Below are positions 1 to 10,089 of a stretch of DNA of 64,000 nt, piece by piece (positions within the stretch are counted from its first letter, which is position 1; each line of letters starts with the position of its first letter). A program made the position numbers and the translations under genes. Source of the DNA: Fragilariopsis cylindrus CCMP1102 (Eukaryota > Bacillariophyta > Bacillariophyceae > Bacillariales > Bacillariaceae); the NCBI GenBank assembly GCA_900095095.1, contig FMBT01000308.1, forward strand, positions 248,001 to 312,000, in the 5' to 3' direction. Under the pieces are notes generated by a model. It was not told the origin of the DNA. It saw only the letters and a list, made by a program, of their open reading frames with translations, and searched no databases.

Positions 1-1327
1 AAATATCTGATACAGGTAGCTTTCCTGCAATGACGTCCTTTTCAATATTATACCTCAAAATAACATGAAGTGGATACGTCAATTCATCAGCTTCAACCCG
101 AATAAACGATTTTGATACATGATTAACAGCTCCATAAACTTGTTCTGGAGTATAATCCTCAAAGGATGGATCAAAGTCTTTTAGAAAAGGATGTGCAAAT
201 TTCCAGAAGGGTCTGGAAAGACCAATGTGTCTTTCCCAAAACAATGACTGCGATTCGTGTGTTCCCATTGAAAGCGCTGTGTCTATGCTCAAGGCCGAAG
301 GTTGAAGCTGCTGTTCGTAGATCGCATGTCCACCTTCATGCAAAGATCCCATTAGTCCTTGGATAAATTCATCATCGCGGAAACGCGAGGTAATTCGTAC
401 ATCGGATGGACCTCCCATCGAAGACGAAAACGGATGGACAGAGACATCAATTCGGCCATTTTTTTTTTCATAACCAATAGCTGTAACAAGTTTTTCCGAT
501 AATTCTTTTTGCTTATTGATGTCAAATGTCCCTTTTAGTGGATCCGAAGAGGGTGGAGAAGAAGACGATAGGACACGGGCAATCAAAGGAACCAACGCCG
601 ATTGAACATCATCAAAAATCTGATCAATTCTCGATTGTGGCATCCCCACCTCAAATTCGTCTAACATTTGATCGTACAAAGTCATCGTTTCGTCGTCACC
701 CCGTTTAGCTTTGGCAATATCCATAGCGGTATCAAAACAATCCTGGAGGGTTGGTGCGAAGGCGGAAAAGTCCTGCTTCTCTTTCGCTGCCACCCAGTCA
801 CCATAGGCCGACGATGAAAGTCCTGCTGCCTTCTTGGCCAATGAGCTTGGAACTCGTTCGTTTTCTAGGAAGGCCTTACGCTCAAGAATAATCAAACGAC
901 GCTCTTTTTCGTTGAGAGTGTTTTCCTCGTCATCTAGTACCAATACATGATCGATCAGTTTTAGCAAATCTGGATGCGTTTTCATTTCATGCACGACACC
1001 AGCCAGTGCACTCATTTGTTTACCTCGTGCCTCCGAGGCAGATGAAGGCATAAATACAAGTTGATCGTAGCTAAGAACCGCTGTTGCTCGGCCTAAATGT
1101 GTAATCGTTTCGAGCTTCTCCGAAAGCTCTTTGAAGGCTTCTTTGGTGGAGGAGGTTTGTGGTTCGGATGGCATCACGTTCGTTTCGGTGACAACCCCTC
1201 TAGTGGTTGTTGTACTAGTGGGACCGACAAATGAACGACACCGATCAGTGCGAACAAATGCTAATGATGTCCTGCAAGTTGAAATCATCCAACAAAAAAC
1301 AATCAATGAGTTAGCATACTTCATCAT
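1..1327 (-). CDS. M32 metallocarboxypeptidase (carboxypeptidase Taq family), 3' end outside window
   Basis: Open reading frame on the minus strand from ATG at 1327 (tandem ATG at 1324) to the window edge, 442 codons seen. The zinc site HEGGH lies in 'SLHEGGHAIYEQ' and is followed by 'GTHESQSLFWERHIG' and 'FIRVEADELTYPLHVI', the family's most conserved blocks. The family removes C-terminal residues from peptides using one metal ion. The N-terminus 'MMKYANSLIVFCWMISTC' is a signal-peptide-like stretch followed by 'TSLAFVRT', which resembles the ASAFAP-type cleavage site of diatom plastid preproteins, so plastid import is possible (inference). M32 enzymes are about 500 residues long, so roughly 60 residues are missing off the edge. 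No frame breaks are seen. Confidence 0.9.
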   Translation of the reverse strand, partial: MMKYANSLIVFCWMISTCRTSLAFVRTDRCRSFVGPTSTTTTRGVVTETNVMPSEPQTSSTKEAFKELSEKLETITHLGRATAVLSYDQLVFMPSSASEARGKQMSALAGVVHEMKTHPDLLKLIDHVLVLDDEENTLNEKERRLIILERKAFLENERVPSSLAKKAAGLSSSAYGDWVAAKEKQDFSAFAPTLQDCFDTAMDIAKAKRGDDETMTLYDQMLDEFEVGMPQSRIDQIFDDVQSALVPLIARVLSSSSPPSSDPLKGTFDINKQKELSEKLVTAIGYEKKNGRIDVSVHPFSSSMGGPSDVRITSRFRDDEFIQGLMGSLHEGGHAIYEQQLQPSALSIDTALSMGTHESQSLFWERHIGLSRPFWKFAHPFLKDFDPSFEDYTPEQVYGAVNHVSKSFIRVEADELTYPLHVILRYNIEKDVIAGKLPVSDI

Positions 1328-1935
1328 CCTGTACTTTTATTTGTGTGTTGTCTTTTTAATGAGGTGACGATCGAGGCGGAACTTTTTTAAATGTGGTTTA
1401 TTGTCGCCTACGATCTGATGTGTGTCGTGTGCGTGATGACGCATAAAAAATGATCATTTGGGGGAGCGATTTGGAAGTTCATGTACTAAAAGATAAATTC
1501 TCTCTATATAGGTGGTAAGATAATGAAGCTACACGACAGTAGGATTGTAACGAATCAGGAGCTCAGTCTAATTTTTGTAGTAATAGTAGGTGCATATATC
1601 TACTATTTTACAATATATACATCATTTATTCATTCAATAACTAAAACTTTGAAGAGTATCTTGAATCGGTATTTAGATTGTGCTTGATGATACAAAAATT
1701 GAACCTTAATTACACATGATATGAATACCCGTTCTACAGTTTCCAAAATATGTTCTTGCGGCGTCTTATAATAGCACCTTTCTTTAGTCTGATATTTTCA
1801 AAGGAAGTAGGAAAAGTGAAAACAAAAAAATGGTAAACTTAGTGGTTTTCTTTGATAGAATACACTGTACTGAAATGTCAGGCGTGTTTGTGTAAATTAT
1901 TTCCTCGCTAGCTATGTTATATTTTTTATTATTTA
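1328..1935. other. Intergenic, AT-rich; no gene seen
   Basis: Upstream region of the carboxypeptidase gene and downstream region of the rhomboid gene. It is AT-rich with short T-runs. I see no coding pattern, RNA gene or repeat in it. Confidence 0.5.
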
Positions 1936-2976
1936 TCAATCATTATCCCCTCTTTGACAATTACATTCATAATCATCATAGTATTGTTTGTAATAATCAC
2001 ATACATCACGTAATTCTTCTGCTGGTTCGATCTCACCTGAATACATCATCTGAAAAACAACGATGAAATATACTGCGGTAATAACAATACCAACAATCAG
2101 CCAAAATAGTTTTGAAAATAATGCCTTCTTGAGATCGGCTGCAAAGACGATCATACCGACACAGAATCCTGCAACGACTCCACCTAAATGTGCAGCCCAA
2201 TCTACGAAGGGTATGAATGAGAAAAGTAAAACGACTGTTACACTACACATCACTCCTGCACATTGTTCTTTACGAACTTGATGGCCAATTCTCTCTTGAT
2301 CGGTTGATTCCCTTTCACAACATCGACATAAAACTTCTGCTGCCTTTCCACCAAATAATCCCATTACAGCACCCGATGAACCAACACTAATAGCATCCGG
2401 CATTGCCACTACAGACAATGCAGTTGATCCGACAGCTGAAACTAAATAAATAATTAACCAATTTGTACTACCCCATTCTCGTTCAAAAAATGCACCGGTA
2501 TCAATTTGTACCAGAACATTACAGAACAAATGAATAACACCAGCATGTAAAAATATAGGTGTAATAAGACGCCACCATTCATCGTCATCTAAAATCAATA
2601 CCGTGTTCTTGGCTCCCCATTCAGATAATGCATCTGGGTACGGTCCAATCATTGGATTAATATTCATCGGTGCTATACCACATTGAATCATCATAATTAT
2701 TAATACTAACGTCTGGACGATAGAAAAGAAATAACTACAATATCCATACTTTTGTTTCACAACATAAACTTCCTCCTCTTCATCGTCGTCGTTATCGTTA
2801 TTATTGGGATGGGATAACGGATATTGTTTGTCGTCCGATTGCATAATACCATCACTTCTGTTGTTAGAGGCGTTCTGTATGGCGTCACCACCAGAGTTGT
2901 TCTGATTATACCATCGTTGTGTCGCTCTGTTGTTAGCCTTGTCGTCTTCGTTATTGTATTGATGATAGGAAGACAT
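1936..2976 (-). CDS. Rhomboid-family intramembrane serine protease
   Basis: 346 aa, intact, no intron. An acidic, Asn-rich cytosolic N-tail (about 80 aa, with a DDDEEEE run) precedes a hydrophobic core. The core holds the rhomboid hallmarks in order: 'LHAGVIHLFCN' (His/Asn of the active-site region), 'SVGSSGAVMGLFGG' (GxSGA with the catalytic Ser) and 'VDWAAHLGGVVAGF' (catalytic His in the AHLGG block). Six or seven membrane segments can be counted. Rhomboids cleave single-span membrane proteins inside the bilayer. Both catalytic residues are present, so it is probably active rather than an iRhom. The substrate and membrane cannot be told from sequence. Confidence 0.9.
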   Translation of the reverse strand: MSSYHQYNNEDDKANNRATQRWYNQNNSGGDAIQNASNNRSDGIMQSDDKQYPLSHPNNNDNDDDEEEEVYVVKQKYGYCSYFFSIVQTLVLIIMMIQCGIAPMNINPMIGPYPDALSEWGAKNTVLILDDDEWWRLITPIFLHAGVIHLFCNVLVQIDTGAFFEREWGSTNWLIIYLVSAVGSTALSVVAMPDAISVGSSGAVMGLFGGKAAEVLCRCCERESTDQERIGHQVRKEQCAGVMCSVTVVLLFSFIPFVDWAAHLGGVVAGFCVGMIVFAADLKKALFSKLFWLIVGIVITAVYFIVVFQMMYSGEIEPAEELRDVCDYYKQYYDDYECNCQRGDND

Positions 2977-3303
2977 GATATTGTTTGTACTGTTGTATTA
3001 TTGCTCAAAATTATGTACAGTATGTATTTAATCTTGTTCAAACTACCATACTTCCCATGACTGATTTACGACGACGACGACACGACTTGAAAAAAAGTTT
3101 TGTGATTTTTTTGATTTTTGAAATTTTAATTCAAAAAAAATTTAGCGATCGAACAACCTCATTTTTTAATTGATGTAAAATTTAAAAAAAAACGCACATT
3201 ATTTAAATATCCACTTCCACCATCAACGTTATTTCAACAACTCGTAACGTTTATTTCCATTACAGTCTATTAACCTACCATTATTTATTTACTACACAAC
3301 AAT

Positions 3304-3339
<36 letters not shown>

Positions 3340-3342
3340 AAA
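2977..3342. promoter_or_regulatory. Shared upstream region with (AAC)n microsatellite
   Basis: This 366-bp gap separates two divergently transcribed genes, so it must hold both promoters. It contains T/A-rich runs and a CAA/AAC trinucleotide tract at about 3297-3338 that reaches the start codon of the RWD gene. No specific promoter element was recognised. Confidence 0.4.
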
Positions 3343-4328
3343 ATGGCAGCAAGGAATAGCTGTACAAAGTTAACATGGGGAGATGCAAAGAATAAATGTG
3401 GTGTTGGTAAGAACAAGGCTGGTAGTAAAATACAACAAAGAGAAACGCACGGGAAGCTTTTGGCAGCAAAAATTATTTCCAAGGGTGGTCCTGATACGGA
3501 TACAAAAATAAAAAATCGACAGGCAGCAAAAACTGCAAAGAAAGATCAAAAATTACAGGAAGAACTTAATAGGCAACATGAAATCAAAAAAGAACAACAA
3601 CGATTAGAAGATTTCGTTCGACCAAATGAAAAAGCTTTGGAAAAAATGAAGGAGATCGAACTAGACTTTCATCAACGAAATAACACAGCAACAACAACAG
3701 CAACAACAGCAACAACTATATCAAAGATTGCACTACTACTAACAATCAAAACAACGACGATGATGATGATAGTGATGATAATGATGATCGACGGAATATA
3801 CTGTGTGAATCGAAACACCTTCAATTGGACGAAGTCCTAGCATTACATGCCATCTATGACGATACGGAAACAATAAAAATTTCTGATGCATCCAACCTCG
3901 ATGAATTACAAATCAAATTAGACGATTGGCAAAATGATCCTGATCAAAAAATATTACAGCAGTCCGTGATTGATCATCCAATAATAATGTTTACAATGAA
4001 ACGGAGTATGGAAGATGAGGAAGACGATGACAATGATTGGGTTGCTCATATACTAATAGATATTATGTACCAAAATGATTATCCATTAGAAGTTACACCA
4101 CCAAAAATTCAAATTACATGGTTTACATTAACGAAAAAATCTTTGATAACATCCTCAAACAAACCATTGGAAAGTCTTGGTGTACTAGATGAAATAAAAT
4201 TAATCCAATCTATGTCAGACTATGCTCAAGAATTTCTTCTTGGTATGCCTAGTGTGTATGAATTATTAGATACATGGTTAAGTGAACATTTGTTTGAATA
4301 TATAGATTGTCCAAGTCGACAGAAGTAA
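3343..4328 (+). CDS. RWD-domain protein, reading frame broken in a CAA repeat
   Basis: ATG at 3343 opens a Lys/Gln-rich helical N-terminal region to about codon 110 ('KKDQKLQEELNRQHEIKKEQQRLEDF'). The frame then enters a CAA/ACA repeat (about 3684-3715) and turns into an implausible Met/Ile stretch ending at 3840. The other frame, open from 3684, reads an Asn/Asp-rich linker into 'LQLDEVLALHAIYDD', the start of an RWD domain (the family signature resembles 'EIEALESIY'), and ends at 4328. One gene with a one-base length change in the repeat is the simplest reading. RWD domains mediate protein binding, for example in GCN2 and RWDD proteins. The partner is unknown. Confidence 0.65.
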
Positions 4329-4788
4329 ATAACAATGAAAGACAATAATAACAATAAATAACTAAAAAGTAAAGTCAATCAAATCAATCAATCTAAATCA
4401 TGTCTTTCAGGTTTTTTCCCTTTCAATGATCCAATGCGCTCATTTTCCTCTTCTGTTAGATATAATATATTCAAAATCAGTCCATGCTATACTTTCATCG
4501 GAATGATTAAGGTGTACAATACTGTATGGCATAAAAGGATGGTCAGAGGAAACTGACTATTTTTATATTCGAATTTTTTGAAACATGAATCGGGGGAGAT
4601 GGGAAGTCATGTTTCATTTTCCTCCATTTTTTACGATAGCCAGTAAAATAATTTAATACTGTAACCGCATTATTATTATCACGATATCACGATATCATCA
4701 ATCGATCGCGACAACAACAACACAAACTAAGATATAAAATATCCATTCAACATACATCAATAACTGCAGCTTCACATCCTTGACGACG
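4329..4788. other. Intergenic; no gene seen
   Basis: AT-rich spacer upstream of the RRM gene. It contains short direct repeats (CACGATAT twice near 4680). Nothing else is recognised. Confidence 0.4.
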
Positions 4789-5583
4789 ATGACATCCGTA
4801 GCGAGTACAACTAGTGATCAAAGCATTATTGTTGCTTCTAAACGAGCTGTATATGTGGGTGGTACGTAATCATCATGCAAAATGCGCTAACAGCGAAAAT
4901 ACTGTGTCTATGTCCCGATGACGGAAAATCACGAAGATTACATCTCGTTTCGACTCACACTCACACTCACTCTTACTTGATTAATGGGGATTTTTTCGTA
5001 TCGTTCCGTTTGTATTCGTGGACTGTAAATGCAGGTATAGGTGATGATGTTTCGCCACAGGTTTTACGATCAGCCATGATCCCATTCGGAAACATCAAGT
5101 CTCTTGACATTCCGATGGATTACAAGGTGGGGAAAACACGAGGGTTTGCTTTCGTTGAGTTTGAAGATCACGAGGATGGTAAGTCGATTTTTATTGCCGA
5201 TCAATCGGATTTCATTTTTCGTATATTTGAACCAAATTTTTCACATAGTGTCAAAAAGCATATCTCACTTTTGAACGACCATTTTTTCTGTTTCTACTTT
5301 CTCTTCAATATTGGACGTAAACAATTAATTTCGTGTTCGTTTGTATCGTAAAATTATAGCTAGTGAATGTATTTTTAATATGGATGGATCAGATTTGAAG
5401 GGACGTACAATCAAGGTCAGTTTGGCACAACAGAATCAATTAAGCAAATTATCATCACAGAACGCTAAAGGGCAAGCGATTTGGAGTAGCGACGATTGGT
5501 TCCAACAACATGTTGTAGGAGATGAGGATACTAAACAAAAAGTAGACGAAGCGCAGCAAGATAAGAAAACACTGAAGGATTAA
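4789..5583 (+). CDS. RRM protein resembling the N-terminal half of PPIE/CYP33
   Basis: Three exons: 4789-4861, 5035-5178 and 5360-5583, with GT-AG introns of 173 and 181 bp; 146 aa. The spliced protein reads 'KRAVYVGGIGDDVSPQVL' (RNP2) then 'KTRGFAFVEFEDHEDASE' (RNP1) and 'LKGRTIKVSLAQQNQ'. The spacing and the 'AMIPFGNIKSLDIPMDY' block are characteristic of the RRM of nuclear cyclophilin E (CYP33), a spliceosome component. The cyclophilin (peptidyl-prolyl isomerase) domain is absent: after the RRM come about 50 polar residues and a stop. Splice phases agree at all junctions. It is either a stand-alone RRM paralogue or a lineage where the two domains are split. Confidence 0.85.
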
Positions 5584-5928
5584 AAATATCATATATGTCT
5601 ACCGGTTGTCTGAAAATATCGAATATGATGGTGGGATATTAAAAAAGATTGATATATCATGATTTGGTCAAGTCGTATGCGGGGGAACAAAAGTAATAGT
5701 CTATGCAACATAGATGCAGGTAGATTGAAACATGAGTGTCGAAATCGGGAGCTCGACTGTCTCTACCCATGATACTATCGTCAATAGCATTGAACAGTTT
5801 AAGGCGATGATCATTTAAAAAGTCGCGTATGCTTCTTATATGCATACAAGTATTTGCGAGTGATCTTGGCTTAACAAAATTCTGATGTTTGCTGGGAAAA
5901 GTAGAAAAGACAATTTGAATATAAAACG

Positions 5929-6400
5929 TTTTTTCTTTGTAAAATGAATAGTACATATCTTGCAAATTTTTCTCTGAAAGTGAATTCAAGAAAGAATATT
6001 ATTAACGTATTATAGTCAATACTTTATTCATGATGCACGCGTAGCTACTAAATATTAAATGATTTACTATCATTACAATTTTCGATTTTTTCTTTGTAAA
6101 ATGAATAGTACATATCTTGCAAATTTTTCTCTGAAAGTGAATTCAAGAAAGAATATTATTAACGTATTATAGTCAATACTTTATTCATGATGCACGCGTA
6201 GCTACTAAATATTAAATGATTTACTATCATTACAATTTTCGATTTTTTCTTTGTAAAATGAATAGTACATATCTTGCAAATTTTTCTCTGAAAGTGAATT
6301 CAAGAAAGAATATTATTAACGTATTATAGTCAATACTTTATTCATGATGCACGCGTAGCTACTAAATATTAAATGATTTACTATCATTACAATCTTCGAT
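5929..6400. repeat. Three tandem copies of a 157-bp unit
   Basis: The segment starting TTTTTTCTTTGTAAAATG recurs at 5929, 6086 and 6243 with a period of exactly 157 bp and almost no differences. The array ends about 10 bp before the stop codon of the MTHFSD-like gene on the minus strand. Units carry no spacer and no coding pattern. High identity implies recent duplication or active homogenisation. The remaining 5584-5928 holds no recognised gene. Confidence 0.95.
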
Positions 6401-6410
6401 TAGGCGCGAG

Positions 6411-7604
6411 TTATTTTGCTGCCGGTCTTTGAGGTTGCCGTTGTTTCTTCCCACTTTTATTGTTGCCGCTATTTTTCTTCTTAGAATTACGGGCAGCTAA
6501 AGGCGGAAGGAGTTCTTCCGGTCCAGACGGTAATCCTTCTCCTAGCTTTTCTTCTGTCTCTTCTTTCAACTGTCGAAGGACACGTATTGCTGCAAGTTTT
6601 TGAGGAGACAACAAATTCCAATAGATACCAGAAGGTTTGGGTAAACGATTAGAAACGTGTATGGTACGGGTTGGAGTAACAATAATATCAACTGGAACGT
6701 CATGTTTGGTTAGAGCCCATCCCTCTGGCATATCATCTTCGTCTTCGATAACTTGACAATCGTGGACTGTTGTTACTACCAGACAAGTTTCTGCATTCAA
6801 ATTTCCTTGTGCAGATAGAATCCCCCATTCCAATTCAGCAAAGCCTTCTCCCTTCCCCACACGAGCTCCAGTTCGAGGACAAACAGCTGTACTTCCAACA
6901 ACAACCAAATCAACTTTGTATTCCTCATTCAAAGTAATTGGTGTTCCATACTTCACAACTCCCTTGCTATTGGTGCATTGTTCAATTTCAACTAAAGAGG
7001 GTAACTCTTTCATTTGAATAGTCGAAAAGAATCCTGTTCGTAATCGTGGTTGGGGTGTCAAAAGGGTTTTCCCTTGCTCTAATACGAAATGACGAACTGG
7101 GCGTTGTGGCGTGTCAGGATTCACTTTTACTATACTTGCTGATTGAAATTCAGGAAGTTGAATTAATCTTTTCGCTGCTAAGTCCGCACCGACAAAGTTT
7201 GGGATACGATGATGTACCGGTCGAGGAAATCGAGCAATGTCATTCTCTTCCATGTAATCCCAAATACGTTTTCGTAACGTCCATTTCCATGGTGATCGAA
7301 GTTGCTGTTGTTGTTTGTCATTATTATTACTTATGTCACTGCTATCACCTTTTTTGTTTAATTCGATATCGGCCACAGCTTTCATTGCATCCATAGCTTT
7401 CGCATCTTTGGCCAATCGATCTTTTTCATAAGATTCTTCGTCAAAGATCTTCCCACCGTCAATAGGTGACATCCTGCTCGGCTTTCTAACTTCTCTTGCT
7501 CGAAATCCAGTCTGTTGAACAAAACAATGAACTAAAGACACATTGACTTGCGCCAGTGTCAGAAGGTTGATTGTTACTAATATTAGCACTACAATTATCT
7601 CCAT
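6411..7604 (-). CDS. MTHFSD: MTHFSD-like protein (5-formyl-THF cyclo-ligase-like domain)
   Basis: 397 aa, intact, intronless. After a hydrophobic N-terminus ('MEIIVVLILVTINLLTLAQV'), likely a signal peptide, the protein reads 'RKRIWDYMEENDIARFPRPV', 'HHRIPNFVGADLAAKRL' and later 'CPRTGARVGKGEGFAELEW'. These are diagnostic of methenyltetrahydrofolate-synthase-domain proteins (COG0212). The fold is that of 5-formyltetrahydrofolate cyclo-ligase, but most MTHFSD proteins lack proof of that activity. The C-terminus is basic ('NSKKKNSGNNKSGKKQRQ'). The 'VHCFVQQ' after the hydrophobic stretch could be a plastid presequence site (inference). Confidence 0.85.
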   Translation of the reverse strand: MEIIVVLILVTINLLTLAQVNVSLVHCFVQQTGFRAREVRKPSRMSPIDGGKIFDEESYEKDRLAKDAKAMDAMKAVADIELNKKGDSSDISNNNDKQQQQLRSPWKWTLRKRIWDYMEENDIARFPRPVHHRIPNFVGADLAAKRLIQLPEFQSASIVKVNPDTPQRPVRHFVLEQGKTLLTPQPRLRTGFFSTIQMKELPSLVEIEQCTNSKGVVKYGTPITLNEEYKVDLVVVGSTAVCPRTGARVGKGEGFAELEWGILSAQGNLNAETCLVVTTVHDCQVIEDEDDMPEGWALTKHDVPVDIIVTPTRTIHVSNRLPKPSGIYWNLLSPQKLAAIRVLRQLKEETEEKLGEGLPSGPEELLPPLAARNSKKKNSGNNKSGKKQRQPQRPAAK

Positions 7605-8036
7605 TTTTTTCCTATCGATGATATGTTTATGATTATTAATAACAACGTTTCAACGAAGGTGACGAAGGTAAGCAATACAGTAAGTTACAGTCAGTAAGAG
7701 GCCTAGAAATTGCGAAAAGATATAAAAACTATCAATCACGAATTCGATTCATTCACTACTGAGTTTCGCGCCAAAAGCACCGAAACATCAAATTTTAAAT
7801 CGTTTTAATTTCTTCAGGTAAGGAAGTGGAAGGCCAGGATTGGATATTAGTCAGATAGATTATTTGATTGGATTCAAGGAGGCCATGGTGGCGGCTGCCT
7901 GTTATCAGCCAGGTTCATTCTCATCATCGAGGAACGCTAGTATAGGTGAGATCATGCTGCGACTTGAGAATGTTGGTTACAACAGTGTAAACTACATAGA
8001 CGGTTTAAAGATCGAATTGTTATTAAAACATATTAG
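7605..8036. other. Intergenic; no supported gene
   Basis: Upstream region of the MTHFSD-like gene. An open frame on the plus strand (7840-8040, 66 codons, no ATG at its start) shows no recognisable domain and I do not call it. Confidence 0.4.
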
Positions 8037-9525
8037 CTAGTTGTCGTAACTATAGTAATGATTTGTTCCGTATTCGATAATCCGTTGAGCGTGTTTTGTA
8101 TATACCTTTATGCATAACTCTGGTATACCATCAGGTAAATTTTCATAACACGCATAATCGAAAGCATGTAAAATGCATAAAGAACGAGCGATTGGACCAC
8201 CTTCCTCCCAAACATCCTTCGCAGCTTTGTATAGTTGTAATCTATCCTTGGAACTTCTATGTTGTCCCTGTATTGTCATTTTTGGTATGTGATCTATCGG
8301 TGGTGCGCCGGGACACGTCGATGAGATAAAGGCAGGCCATGTTGATGTTATATTTTCGAGTGATGGAATATATCCAGTCAATGATAAATTGTACTTGGCC
8401 AAGACAGCTAATATTCTACTCATGGAGAAGAAATGTGAATACATGTAATGCTTTGAGAATGCTTCCTCTTCTTGTAATAAATCTTCTACGAATGCAGAAA
8501 ATCGTCGACGACGAATAGTTGAACTCGAATTGCTATATGGAACAGCGGTATGGTATGGTGCCAAGTGTTCATTCTTCATATTATATTCACTTGTCCCATT
8601 ATTGTATTCACCTAGTATTCGAACCTCCACTTCATTGAATCCAGATAAAAAGTGTGATATCGGATCACGGATTACGGTATATATACACGGTGGTGCTATA
8701 TTATTTGTATTTTTATTTGTCGTAGCTACTTTAGAGTTATATGTATACGTACCATCGGTGATGTTTTTTGTATATAGATAATTACCAAGTGCTTGCCATA
8801 ATGGCATTTCTGGTATGTATGTACCATTGTGATGACGTTGGTTGCTTATTCAACCATAATTTCTTTTCCATCCAACGGATTTGATTATTACCACATTTCC
8901 ATATCCGTGCATATACTGTTGTTAAATTAGGATTAGTAGCATCACGATGATATATAGATGTTCCAAAATCACCCACAAAGAAATTTGTTAATGTATTTGT
9001 TGGTCCACCACCACCATCGTTACTTCGAAATGTTTTATTTACAAACTTCTCTTGGAAGACTTCCTCTCTTGCTAAAGCAAATAATGTACGTGCTAACATT
9101 AGATTTGATGAACCTTTTCCACATAATACATGCCGGAGAGTAGGCCACACCTTACTGTAAAATTCGTCTTCGTCTTCGTTGTTACTGTTGTTGTATTTGT
9201 ATTCTCCTCCTTCTTCTTCTAACTTATTATCGTCGTTTGAATTAATAATGTCAATATTTTCAGTATTATCATTATTTGTTTGGTTCGTCAGTAAATCCAC
9301 CAATGACACATTACTGCAACCGTAGTTGTTTTTAGCAGGAAGATAATCACTGATTGAAACTTTCCTCGTAAATATAACGAGTCTAATTAACGAGAAAGCA
9401 ACCAGTATAAGTATGAGGAATCTATTGATGATGAAGAAACAACGACAAGACCTGATGTGTGCAAGTTGCTGTTTATTATTGCTATTGTTTTCTATCGTCG
9501 TCACTGATGAGCTTCGAAAAGCCAT
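8037..9525 (-). CDS. Type II membrane sulfotransferase-like protein, frame broken by a 4-bp tandem duplication
   Basis: From ATG at 9525 a short tail is followed by a membrane segment ('CFFIINRFLILILVAFSLIRL') and an acidic Asn-rich stem, giving a Golgi type II topology. 'YARIWKCGNNQIRWMEKKLW' resembles the 5'-phosphosulfate-binding loop of PAPS-dependent sulfotransferases and 'IYTVIRDPISHFLSGFNEVE' the 3'-phosphate-binding motif. The first frame stops at 8782. The rest of the domain continues from about 8836 in another frame to 8037. At 8837-8844 the plus strand reads GTTGGTTG, a tandem GTTG; with one GTTG unit the frames join. Family assignment rests on the two motifs. Confidence 0.7.
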
Positions 9526-10089
9526 GATGGATGGATGATTGGATGCCGCTACTTGTGTCTTGATCGCATTCAAACAATAATACCAGGTAAAAAGAATGTT
9601 GTGGGTTATTATGATATCGGTACAGTATGTTAGAGTGAATTCTACTTGTATGAACAATTGAATTTCGAATGGGTCGTCGAAGATCGAATATCATTATTTT
9701 TGTGTGATGAAAAATTTGAAGGAATTTAAAGAATGTTTGTGATTTGAATTATTGATTTCTCGCTTGCTGTAGATAAAGGTTGCACGCGCGCAGGGACAAA
9801 AGCGCGTCGATATTAACCGCATCGCAACAAGAATGTCTGCTCTTTGTCAGGCATACAGTAAAACATTAAGACTGTTAAACTCGTGCGTGAAAGGATTGTG
9901 AACCGAAACGGCTAGAAAAGTAAAGAATAAACACTGCATGCATACAGCATAGTAAACACTACTTCAAGTACATCATCGAAACCAATTGAGCTAAATAAGC
10001 ATTTTAACACACAACAAACGGAAGATCATCAATACTGTCTGTACGACCAACTAACGAGATCATCGCCAACGTTAAATAATAGGATTTAA
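9526..10089. promoter_or_regulatory. Divergent intergenic region
   Basis: Lies between two divergently transcribed genes and should contain both promoters. There is a GC-rich island around 9784-9826 (GCACGCGCGC). No defined site was recognised. Confidence 0.35.

Noticed and set aside
5657-5989. A 110-codon minus-strand frame
   Set aside because: It starts inside the 157-bp repeat and shows no recognisable features.
5929-6400. CRISPR-like array
   Set aside because: Units are 157 bp, directly adjacent and have no unique spacers; this is an ordinary tandem repeat in a eukaryotic genome.
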